In this document: positions 24,015 to 31,781 of the stretch, one piece after another
Numbering within the stretch: the first letter of the stretch is position 1
Layout of the letters: each line of letters begins with the position of its first letter
Assembly: GCF_051958935.1 (NCBI RefSeq)
Contig: NZ_JBQCFP010000127.1
Span: forward strand, 1-64,000
DNA length: 64,000 nucleotides
From: Dokdonella_A sp051958935
Lineage (GTDB): Bacteria; Pseudomonadota; Gammaproteobacteria; Xanthomonadales; Rhodanobacteraceae
Reading direction: 5' to 3'
Notes under the pieces: model-generated
Databases searched by the model: none
What the model was told of the DNA's origin: nothing
Seen by the model: the letters and a program-made list of their open reading frames with translations, nothing else
Position numbers and translations under genes: made by a program

Positions 24015-24995
24015 ATGGACCGCTACGAACGCATCCTGACCCTGCATCGGATCCTCAAGTCCGCGCGCTACCCCGTATCCTTCGCGCGCCTCAAGGACGA
24101 GGTGCATTGCTCGCGCGCGACGCTCTACCGCGACATCGCGTTCCTGCGCGACGCACTCGGGGCACCGATCGAATACGGCGAGGACGAATCGACCTTCCGC
24201 TACGCCGCCGACGAGGCCGAGCGCTTCGAGCTGCCCGGCCTGTGGCTGACCAGCGAGGAACTCGCTGCGCTGCTCGCGCTGAACGAGCTGCTCGGCCGCA
24301 GCGACCCCGGCGTGCTCGCCGGCGCGCTCGCGCCGTTCCGTGCGCGCATCGAACGCCTGCTGTCGGACCAGGCGAGCGGGCGCAGCCTGCCGGTCGAGCG
24401 CATCCGCGTGCTCACGAGCGGCTCGCGCCGGCTCGACCAGGCGGTGTTCCGCGGCGTCGCCAGCGCGCTGCTCAACCGCAAGCGGCTCAAGTTCGGCTAT
24501 CGCGCGCGTTCGACCGACGCGGCCACCGAGCGCATCGTGTCGCCGCAGCGACTCGCGCACTACCGCGACAACTGGTACCTCGACGCGTGGGATCACAGCC
24601 GTGACGCGCTGCGCAGCTTCGCGCTCGATCGCATCCGTGACCCGCAGCCGCTCGAAGAAGCCGCGCTCGACCGCGAGGCGGGTGAGCTCGATGCGCACCT
24701 CGCCTCCAGCTATGGCATCTTCTCGGGTGCGCCGAAGGCATGGGCGACGATCCGCTTCTCCTCGCACGCGGCGCGCTGGGTCGCCGACGAACACTGGCAT
24801 TCTCAGCAGCAGGGCGAGCGCCTGCCGGACGGACGCTACGAGTTGCGCGTGCCGTACTCGAACTCGCGCGAACTGCTCATGGACGTGCTCAAGTACGGTC
24901 CCGACGCCGAGGTGGTCGCACCGGTGAGCCTGCGCGAGGAGATGAAGATCCTGCTGCAGCTCGCGCTCGGCGCCTATGCAGGCCACCTCCAATGA
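24015..24995 (+). CDS. WYL-domain transcriptional regulator
   Basis: A 326-residue regulator. The N-terminal helix-turn-helix (HTH_11; residues about 1-60, RILKSARYPVSFARLKDEVHCSRATLYRDI) binds DNA. The WYL ligand-sensing domain spans about 135-215 (LKFGYRARSTDAATERIVSPQRLAHYRDNWYLDAWDH, the W-Y-L signature itself). A WCX extension follows to the end. WYL proteins sense nucleotides or nucleic acid and often repress stress or defence genes. It overlaps the patatin gene by ATGA, and is divergent from the soe operon. Confidence 0.92.
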   Translation: MDRYERILTLHRILKSARYPVSFARLKDEVHCSRATLYRDIAFLRDALGAPIEYGEDESTFRYAADEAERFELPGLWLTSEELAALLALNELLGRSDPGVLAGALAPFRARIERLLSDQASGRSLPVERIRVLTSGSRRLDQAVFRGVASALLNRKRLKFGYRARSTDAATERIVSPQRLAHYRDNWYLDAWDHSRDALRSFALDRIRDPQPLEEAALDREAGELDAHLASSYGIFSGAPKAWATIRFSSHAARWVADEHWHSQQQGERLPDGRYELRVPYSNSRELLMDVLKYGPDAEVVAPVSLREEMKILLQLALGAYAGHLQ

Positions 24996-26002
24996 GCGGC
25001 GAACCGACGGCATTGCCGCCGCCCGCGGGCGATGCGCCCAATGGCGTGCCGATCTCGCTCGTGCTCGGTTCGGGCGGCGCACGCGGCTATGCGCATATCG
25101 GCGTCATCGAAGAGCTCGAGGCGCAGGGCTTTTCGATCCGCTCGATCGCGGGCAGCTCGATGGGTGCGCTCGTCGGCGGCATCTACGCGACCGGCAAGCT
25201 CGGCGTGTTCAGCGAGTGGGTGCGTCCGCTGCAGCGACTCGACGTACTGCGCCTGCTCGACTGGACCCTGTTCGGCGGCGGCTTCATCAAGGGCGATCGC
25301 ATCATCGGCGTGCTGCGCGAGCTCATCGGCGACGCCGAGATCGAGGATCTGCCGATCCCGTACACCGCCGTCGCGGTCGACCTGGACGTGCAGCGCGAGG
25401 TCTGGTTTTCGCGCGGGCCGCTGTTCGATGCGATCCGCGCGTCGATCGCGATCCCGACGATCTTCCGCCCGCACCGCTACCGGGGACGCCTGCTCGTCGA
25501 TGGCGGCCTGCTCAATCCGTTGCCGGTGTCGCCGACGTTGCGCGATGCGACCGACGCGACGATCGCGGTCGACGTGAACGCGGCCTCCGAGCCGTTGCCT
25601 GCCACACGCCCGGGCGCTTCCCCAAGCGTGGAAGCCGATCGCGGAGCGGCGGGCCAGGCGACGCCGGAAATGCAGCCGGGCGGCGACAAGCCGGCACCGA
25701 TCGACCTCACGTACCGGCGCCGCATCGCGGAGTTCGTCGAGTCGGTCATGGGCAAGCGCGAGCCGCGCCCGGTCGAGCGCGAGCCAGGGACCCTCGAACT
25801 GTTCGCGCGTTCGCTCGATGTCGTGCAGGAGACGATCACGCGCCTAAAGCTCGCGTCGCAGCCGCCCGACCTCCTCATCACGATCCCCCGCAACGCGTGC
25901 GCGTTCTACGAGTTCCAGCGCGCCGAGGAGCTCATCGCGCTCGGCCGCGAGCGCACGCGCGAGGCGCTCGCGCGCTGGGTACCGACGCGTCGCAGTCCCT
26001 AG
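24992..26002 (+). CDS. Patatin-like phospholipase (RssA type)
   Basis: A 336-residue Ser-Asp dyad lipase. Features: oxyanion loop GSGGARGYAHIGVIEEL (residues about 26-42), nucleophile elbow AGSSMGALVGG (about 56-66) and the catalytic Asp in LLVDGGLLNPLPVS (about 172-185). Residues about 210-245 are Pro/Ala/Gly-rich, an extra linker compared with the compact family members. It is cytosolic, with no signal peptide. Its start is fused (ATGA) to the WYL gene stop, so it is probably expressed with, and perhaps regulated by, that regulator. Confidence 0.92.
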   Translation: MSGEPTALPPPAGDAPNGVPISLVLGSGGARGYAHIGVIEELEAQGFSIRSIAGSSMGALVGGIYATGKLGVFSEWVRPLQRLDVLRLLDWTLFGGGFIKGDRIIGVLRELIGDAEIEDLPIPYTAVAVDLDVQREVWFSRGPLFDAIRASIAIPTIFRPHRYRGRLLVDGGLLNPLPVSPTLRDATDATIAVDVNAASEPLPATRPGASPSVEADRGAAGQATPEMQPGGDKPAPIDLTYRRRIAEFVESVMGKREPRPVEREPGTLELFARSLDVVQETITRLKLASQPPDLLITIPRNACAFYEFQRAEELIALGRERTREALARWVPTRRSP

Positions 26003-26126
26003 CGGCGCGATGCCGGGCGTGCGGCGCGGCTCCGACCTTCAGCCAGCCCGTTTGCGTGTTCGATGGCGCGCCGTTTTCCGTTACAGCTATCAGGCGCCCC
26101 TTCCGTGGCGCCGGGGAGCGCCAGCC

Positions 26127-26975
26127 ATGAACATCCGCCTGATTTCCCTTTCCCTGTTGCTCGCCGTGTCCGGCGCGAGCGCCGGCGCGGCCGCTGCCGG
26201 CTCGGGCAAGCCGTACTTCCGGTACGACAAGATCCGCATGGAGACGAAGCATGCGTACGCGTTCGCGCACGAGGAACGCCGCGGTTCGCCCAGCACCTAC
26301 GTGTTCCTCACCACGGCCCCGCTCGATGCCCAGAAGGTCGCCGACGCGTTCGATCCCGGTAGCGAAGTCAACCGGCAAACGGGCAACACGCCGGGCGGCT
26401 TCGTGCGCATCTGCGTCACGCCCGAAGGCAAGGAATGCGGCCTGTACTTCTCGCACGAAGGGCCGAGCGAATCGTTCAACATGTCCGGCTCGGGCGAATT
26501 CACGCTCGGCAAGCGCACGCCGGGCCGGATCGAGGGCCGCTGGGCGATGACGACCCCCGACGACTTCTTCGGCAAAACCTACGACTTCGACATGCCGTTC
26601 GCCGCCGACGTGACCGCACCGAGCCCGGGCACGAAGCTCGGCGCCGATGGCGGCGAACCCGGACGCGCCTACAGCGCGTACCTCGCCGCACTCGCCAAGG
26701 GCGACGTGCCCGCGCTGCGCAGGATGCTCGGCGAATCCGCACGCTGGCAACTGCCCGAGGACGACGAGCAGCAGGCCAAGCAGGGCCTCAAGGACCTGCG
26801 CGACGGCAAGCCGGTGTCGGTGAAGATCGTCTCCGCGATGCAGCGCGGGGACCTCGCGGTGCTGCGCGTCGAAGGCGTCGACCGCGACGAGATCAAGCGG
26901 GCCGGCCGCGTGCTCATGGCGAAGGGCGAGAACGGCTGGAGCGTCGAAACGGACGACCTCGGCAGCGTAGATTGA
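26127..26975 (+). CDS. Secreted hypothetical protein with SnoaL/DUF-like C-terminal half
   Basis: A 282-residue exported protein; residues 1-24 form a signal peptide ending ASAGAAAAG. There are only two cysteines after it (near residues 94 and 102, FVRICVTPEGKECGL), which could pair. The first half is beta-rich. The second half (PGRAYSAYLAALAKGDVPALRRMLGESARWQLPEDDE, then VLRVEGVDRDE and a GENGWSVE strand) resembles the cone-like domain of nuclear-transport-factor-2 or DUF4878 proteins. The function is unknown. A ribosome site GGGGAG precedes ATG 26127. Confidence 0.75.
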   Translation: MNIRLISLSLLLAVSGASAGAAAAGSGKPYFRYDKIRMETKHAYAFAHEERRGSPSTYVFLTTAPLDAQKVADAFDPGSEVNRQTGNTPGGFVRICVTPEGKECGLYFSHEGPSESFNMSGSGEFTLGKRTPGRIEGRWAMTTPDDFFGKTYDFDMPFAADVTAPSPGTKLGADGGEPGRAYSAYLAALAKGDVPALRRMLGESARWQLPEDDEQQAKQGLKDLRDGKPVSVKIVSAMQRGDLAVLRVEGVDRDEIKRAGRVLMAKGENGWSVETDDLGSVD

Positions 26976-27023
26976 CCGCCGGCGCCGCGCCGCGGGCACA
27001 CGCGTCGTCGAAAAACTACGGAT

Positions 27024-27095
27024 CGTCGTCCCGGCGAAAGCCGGCACCCAGCGTCTTCGCCCCGCGGGTCGTCGTTCCCGCTTTCGGGGATGACG
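27024..27095. repeat. Palindromic repeat, family A, intergenic
   Basis: Left arm CGTCGTCCCGGCGAAAGCCG (from 27024) and right arm CCCGCTTTCGGGGATGACG (ending 27095). It is related to the copy inside soeA and lies between convergent genes, downstream of the secreted hypothetical gene. Confidence 0.75.
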
Positions 27096-27163
27096 TCAGC
27101 TTTCCGCCGTGCCCGTGCCTGGTTGCCGTGCGCCTGTTTCCTCTCACCGCTCCTCGAGCGACG

Positions 27164-27194
27164 AAAAAAAAAGCCGGCATCGCGCCGGCTTTTC
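27164..27194 (-). terminator. Intrinsic terminator of rho
   Basis: On the minus strand: AAAAGCCGGC, short loop, GCCGGCTTTT running into nine T residues. It lies about 20 bp past the rho stop. A textbook Rho-independent terminator ends the gene for Rho itself. Confidence 0.92.
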
Positions 27195-27215
27195 CGTGCG
27201 TGACCGCCGGCCTCG

Positions 27216-28859
27216 TCAGCCGCGCTTCATCGCGCCGAAGAACTCGTCGTTGGTCTTCGTGTTCTTCATCTTGTCGAGCATGAACTCCATTGCGGCGAGC
27301 TCGTCCATCGGATGCAGGAGCTTGCGCAGGATCCAGATCTTCTGCAGCTGGTCCGGGTCGATCAGCAGTTCCTCGCGGCGCGTGCCGGAGCGGTTGATGT
27401 CGATCGCGGGATAGACGCGCTTCTCGGCGATGCGGCGGTTCAGGTGCACTTCCATGTTGCCGGTGCCCTTGAACTCTTCGTAGATGACCTCGTCCATCTT
27501 CGAGCCGGTGTCGATCAGCGCGGTCGCGATGATCGTCAGCGAGCCGCCTTCCTCGACGTTGCGCGCGGCGCCGAAGAAGCGCTTCGGGCGCTGCAGCGCA
27601 TTGGCGTCGACGCCACCCGTGAGCACCTTGCCGGACGACGGCACGACGGTGTTGTAGGCGCGCGCGAGGCGGGTGATCGAATCGAGCAGGATCACCACGT
27701 CCTTCTTGTGCTCGACCAGGCGCTTGGCGCGCTCGATCACCATCTCGGCGACCTGCACGTGGCGCACGGCCGGTTCGTCGAACGTCGATGCGACGATCTC
27801 GGCGCGCACGCCGCGCTGCATCTCGGTGACTTCCTCCGGACGCTCGTCGATGAGCAGGATGATCAGGTGCGCTTCCGGATGGTTGTGCACGATCGCCTGC
27901 GCGACGTTCTGCAGCATCATCGTCTTGCCCGCCTTGGGCTGCGAGACGATGAGGCCGCGCTGGCCCTTGCCGATCGGCGCGACGAGGTCGAGGATGCGGC
28001 CGGTGATGTCTTCGGACGAGCCGTTGCCGCGTTCGAGGTGGAACGCCTTGCGCGGGAACAGCGGCGTCAGGTTCTCGAACAGGACCTTGTTCTTCGACGC
28101 CTCCGGCGGCTCGCCGTTGATGTGGTCGACCTTGAGCAGGGCGAAGTAGCGCTCGCCTTCCTTCGGCGGTCGGATGCGGCCGGTGATGTAGTCGCCGGTG
28201 CGCAGGTTGAAGCGGCGGATCTGGCTCGGGCTGACGTAGATGTCGTCGGGGCCGGCGAGGTAGCTCGCATCGAAGCCGCGCAGGAAGCCGAAGCCGTCCT
28301 GCAGGATCTCGAGCACGCCTTCGCCGTAGATGCCGCCGCCGGCGCGCGCATGCGCCTTGAGCACGAGGAAGACGATGTCCTGCTTGCGCGCACGCGCCAC
28401 GCCTTCCTGGATGCCGAGGCTCTCGGCGAACGCGAGCAGTTCGGCCGCGGTCTTGCGCTTCAAGTCGTTGAGGTCGATCAGCGGACCGTTGCCGCCGCCG
28501 TTCTTCGACTCGTCGAATTCCTCGTCGTCGTACATGCCGCTGCGGTTGGGTTGCGGATTGCCGCCACCGCCGCCATGGCGGTTGCGCCGGTCGCGCCGGC
28601 CGCGGCGACCGCCTTGTCCACCCTGGTTCTGCTGGCCGCCGGCATTCTGCCCGCCGCCCGCGTTCGGGTTGCCTTCGGCACCTTCGCCGCCGGCCTGGTC
28701 GTTGTTCGGGGTGCGCGCTTCGGCATTTGCCGGCGCTGCATCCTGCTGTTGCGGCTGTTGCTGCTGCTGGCCACGCGGGCCGCGCTGCCGGGGCTCGGGA
28801 CGGCCTTCGGCGGCGGCACCCTGGCCGCTATAATTCGTTTCGTTTTCGGACACGGGCAA
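27216..28859 (-). CDS. rho: Transcription termination factor Rho with long disordered N-terminal extension
   Basis: Rho is the hexameric RNA-dependent ATPase that ends transcription. Of 547 residues, about 128-547 match the usual protein: the LNDLKRKTAAELLAFAESLGI N-terminal domain, an OSD RNA-binding domain with DGFGFLRG, Walker A QPKAGKT, ERPEEVTEM and the Q/R loops. Residues 1-127 are low complexity: a Q-rich stretch (31-39), Asn/Gly/Gln-rich 50-83, an Arg cluster RRGRRDRRNRH (85-95), then a GGGGG and acidic patch. Extended Rho proteins occur in other high-GC bacteria. The open frame supports the ATG at 28859. Confidence 0.96.
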   Translation of the reverse strand: MPVSENETNYSGQGAAAEGRPEPRQRGPRGQQQQQPQQQDAAPANAEARTPNNDQAGGEGAEGNPNAGGGQNAGGQQNQGGQGGRRGRRDRRNRHGGGGGNPQPNRSGMYDDEEFDESKNGGGNGPLIDLNDLKRKTAAELLAFAESLGIQEGVARARKQDIVFLVLKAHARAGGGIYGEGVLEILQDGFGFLRGFDASYLAGPDDIYVSPSQIRRFNLRTGDYITGRIRPPKEGERYFALLKVDHINGEPPEASKNKVLFENLTPLFPRKAFHLERGNGSSEDITGRILDLVAPIGKGQRGLIVSQPKAGKTMMLQNVAQAIVHNHPEAHLIILLIDERPEEVTEMQRGVRAEIVASTFDEPAVRHVQVAEMVIERAKRLVEHKKDVVILLDSITRLARAYNTVVPSSGKVLTGGVDANALQRPKRFFGAARNVEEGGSLTIIATALIDTGSKMDEVIYEEFKGTGNMEVHLNRRIAEKRVYPAIDINRSGTRREELLIDPDQLQKIWILRKLLHPMDELAAMEFMLDKMKNTKTNDEFFGAMKRG

Positions 28860-28982
28860 TCCTCGCTGGGCGCCGTTGCAAAGCTGGGAGGGAAGGAGAT
28901 CGAAGGAGAAGCGGGCGGAGCAGCGTGGTGCTCCGGGCGCTGGGTTTACGTTAGCACCGCGATTTGCGGGCGTAAAGCGTCA

Positions 28983-29101
28983 GGGCCGGGAATCGGGAAT
29001 GGAGAATGGGGAATAGGGAATGGCCTGGAACCGGTTCATCGAACCGGACTCGCCAGTGGGCGGCGGACCATTCTCCATTCCCTATTCCCCATTCCCGGCC
29101 C
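28983..29101. repeat. Palindromic repeat, family D, between trxA and rho
   Basis: Left arm GGGCCGGGAATCGGGAATGG... (28983-29022) and right arm ...CCCCATTCCCGGCCC (29067-29101) around a 44-bp loop. The right arm ends four bases before the trxA stop. It is probably folded in the trxA 3' region and may separate trxA from rho transcription. Confidence 0.8.
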
Positions 29102-29104
29102 GTT

Positions 29105-29434
29105 TCAGGCAATCGCCTTGTCGATGATCTGCGCGAGCTGGGTCTTGCTCACGGCGCCGATCTGCGTCGCCTGCACCTTGCCGTCGCGGAAGATCATCAG
29201 GGTCGGGATGCCGCGCACGTTGTAGTTGCGCGGGGTTTTCTGGTTGTGGTCGACGTTGATCTTGGCGACCTTGAGCTTGCCCTGGTAGCTCGCCGCGAGG
29301 TCGTCGAGGATCGGAGCGATCATCTTGCACGGACCGCACCACTCGGCCCAGAAATCGACGAGCACGGGCTCGCTGGACTTGAGGACCTGGTCCTCGAACT
29401 GGTCATCGCTCACGTGTGCAATGTGTTCGCTCAC
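29105..29434 (-). CDS. trxA: Thioredoxin 1
   Basis: A 109-residue classical cytosolic thioredoxin, the general protein disulfide reductant. It has the active site AEWCGPCKM (C33, C36), the buried Asp in VDFWAEW, and the cis-Pro loop GIPTLMIF. It lies between rhlB (divergent) and rho (same strand), the arrangement found in E. coli and many gammaproteobacteria. Confidence 0.98.
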   Translation of the reverse strand: MSEHIAHVSDDQFEDQVLKSSEPVLVDFWAEWCGPCKMIAPILDDLAASYQGKLKVAKINVDHNQKTPRNYNVRGIPTLMIFRDGKVQATQIGAVSKTQLAQIIDKAIA

Positions 29435-29795
29435 GGGATTACTCCAAAAAACAAGGGATTGGCGGGGGCGCCGCTGCGCCCGGGACCGCTTCGGCGGATG
29501 TATTCCGACCGGCCGGCAAGCCGATCGAGCGCGTCGGGCGGGGTTCCGCTACACTCATGCGGTTGCGTCGGTGCAGACGGGACTTGCGAAGGGGGTGCGG
29601 AAGCACGACCCATTTGAGCCCAAACGGTCGACTGGCGCAAGTTGGGGACGCCGCCGCGCCATTGCAATAGCGGGCCAGCGCCGCCATCCGGCCGCCCGTG
29701 CGCCGCGTCCAGCCGGCGCTCCAGCAGGATCCATCGCGCCCTAGGGGTGCGGGAATCGCAGGGGGCGCCTCATCGCCATCCTAGTGATCCCACCC
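29435..29795. other. Divergent trxA-rhlB spacer, no gene seen
   Basis: A 361-bp region holding the promoters of trxA and rhlB. I see no open frame with coding character and no clear operator or riboswitch; no convincing -10/-35 pair could be fixed by eye in this GC-rich sequence. Confidence 0.4.
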
Positions 29796-31607
29796 ATGTC
29801 CCAGCACCCTATAACCGACATCACTTTCGAAAGCTTCGACCTTCATCCGACCCTGCTGTCCGGCCTGCATGCCGCCGGCTTCACGCGTTGCACGCCGATC
29901 CAGGCGTTGACCCTGCCGCTCGCACTCGCCGGGCGCGACGTCGCCGGCCAGGCGCAGACCGGCACCGGCAAGACCGGCGCCTTCCTCGTCGCCGTGCTGA
30001 ATCGCCTGCTCACCAAGCCTGCGGTCGCCGACCGCAAGCTCACCGACCCGCGCGCGATCATCATCGCGCCGACGCGCGAGCTGGCGATCCAGATCGACAA
30101 GGACTTCCGCAACATCGGCCGCGACACCGGCCTGCGTTCGGCGCTCATCTACGGCGGCGTCGACTACGACAAGCAGCGCGACCTGCTCAAGGCCGGCTGC
30201 GACCTCATCATCGCCACGCCCGGCCGCCTGATCGACTACCTCAAGCAGCACGTGTTCTCGTTCAACGCGATCGAGGCGGTCGTGCTCGACGAGGCCGACC
30301 GCATGTTCGATCTCGGCTTCATCAAGGACATCCGTTTCCTGTTCCGCCGCATGCCGCCGCGCGAGCAGCGCCAGAGCATGCTGTTCTCGGCGACCCTGAG
30401 CCATCGCGTGCTCGAACTAGCCTATGACCACATGAACGAGCCGGAGAAACTCACGGTCGAGGCCGACAACGTCACCGCCGACCGCGTGCGCCAGCTCGTC
30501 TACTTCCCGGCCAAGGAAGAGAAGCAGCCGCTGCTGATCAACCTGCTGTCGCGCATCGACGCGCACCGCAGCATCGTCTTCGTCAACACGAAGATCGCGG
30601 CGGAGAAGATCACGCGCTCGCTCGAACGGCACGGCTTCACCGTCGCCACGCTCTCGGGCGACGTGCCGCAGGCCAAGCGCGAGCGCCTGCTCGGCCGCTT
30701 CCAGAAGGGCGAGATCGAGATCCTCGTCGCGACCGACGTCGCCGCGCGCGGCCTGCACATCCCCGACGTCTCGCACGTGTTCAACTACGACCTTCCGCAC
30801 GACGCCGAGGACTACGTCCATCGCATCGGCCGCACCGCGCGCCTCGGCGCCGAGGGCGACGCGATCAGCTTCGCCTGCGACCTGTACGCGATGAGCCTGC
30901 CGGACATCGAGCGTTACATCGAGCAGAAGATCCCGACCGCGCCGATCACGCCCGAGCTGCTCGTCGCGCCGCCGCCGCGCGCGCGCGCGGATGGCTCGAT
31001 GCCGCCGGCGCTGAGCGCCGAAGACGAAGCGGCAGACGACGCGCGCAACACCGCCGGACCGCCGCCGAAGAGCGGCAAGCCGTCGCGCGGACCGCGCGCG
31101 CGCGACGAGCGCGGCGGTTCGCGCGAGCATCGCGGCGAACGCCCGCGCAGCGGCGAGGGTGGTCGCAGTGGCGGGGCCGCACGCACCGGAGAAGGCGGGC
31201 GTGGCCGTCGCGATCGCGGCGCCGCGAAACCGGCCGTCGCACCCGATCCCGCAGCCGCCACGACGCCCGCAGCGTCGGCGGCGCCGGCGACGCCCGCGGC
31301 TACCGCGGCGCTCGACGGCGATGCACCGCGCAAGCGCCGCCGTCGCGGGGGTCGCGGCCGCAACAAGCACCGCGAGGGTGGCGAGGCCGCTGCAACCCCG
31401 CAGGGCGGCCAGCGCGGCGCACCATCCGCGTCGCGCACTGAACGTGCCGGCCAGCCGGCCCAGCGCGGTGGCCCGCAGGCGCAGCGCGTCGTCGAGCGCA
31501 AGCCGCATCCCCATGCCGCAGCCGCGGCCAGTGGCGCGCAAACCGCCGCGCATCCGCCGAAGCAGGGGTTCTTCCGCCGCATCATGCGCATGTTCACAGC
31601 CCGCTGA
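29796..31607 (+). CDS. rhlB: DEAD-box RNA helicase, RhlB-like, with basic low-complexity tail
   Basis: A 603-residue ATP-dependent RNA helicase. Core motifs: Q-motif region SGLHAAGFTRCTPIQ, AQTGTGKTGAFL (I), PTRELAIQ (Ia), ATPGRLIDYL, VLDEADRMFD (II), MLFSATLS (III), ATDVAARGLH (V) and HRIGRTARLG (VI). Residues from about 400 are Pro/Arg/Gly-rich (GPRARDERGGSREHRGERP, KRRRRGGRGRNKHREGG) and likely bind RNA. In E. coli RhlB is the degradosome helicase. The adjacency to trxA-rho supports the RhlB name, but other DEAD-box paralogs exist. ATG 29796 is preferred to a GTG four codons upstream. Confidence 0.9.
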   Translation: MSQHPITDITFESFDLHPTLLSGLHAAGFTRCTPIQALTLPLALAGRDVAGQAQTGTGKTGAFLVAVLNRLLTKPAVADRKLTDPRAIIIAPTRELAIQIDKDFRNIGRDTGLRSALIYGGVDYDKQRDLLKAGCDLIIATPGRLIDYLKQHVFSFNAIEAVVLDEADRMFDLGFIKDIRFLFRRMPPREQRQSMLFSATLSHRVLELAYDHMNEPEKLTVEADNVTADRVRQLVYFPAKEEKQPLLINLLSRIDAHRSIVFVNTKIAAEKITRSLERHGFTVATLSGDVPQAKRERLLGRFQKGEIEILVATDVAARGLHIPDVSHVFNYDLPHDAEDYVHRIGRTARLGAEGDAISFACDLYAMSLPDIERYIEQKIPTAPITPELLVAPPPRARADGSMPPALSAEDEAADDARNTAGPPPKSGKPSRGPRARDERGGSREHRGERPRSGEGGRSGGAARTGEGGRGRRDRGAAKPAVAPDPAAATTPAASAAPATPAATAALDGDAPRKRRRRGGRGRNKHREGGEAAATPQGGQRGAPSASRTERAGQPAQRGGPQAQRVVERKPHPHAAAAASGAQTAAHPPKQGFFRRIMRMFTAR

Positions 31608-31781
31608 GTCACCGCGCGCTTCGACGCGCGCCGTGGCGCCGGAGTCATGGCGGCTCGCAGGAGATCGACGGGCCGTCATCGCCTCGGCACAAGCGCTTCG
31701 TGCGACCCGCGACATGCCGATCCGCTCCGCGGCGCCGGGTCGCGCGCAGGCGCGCCGCGTTCGACGGCGCCTCGCACGCAT

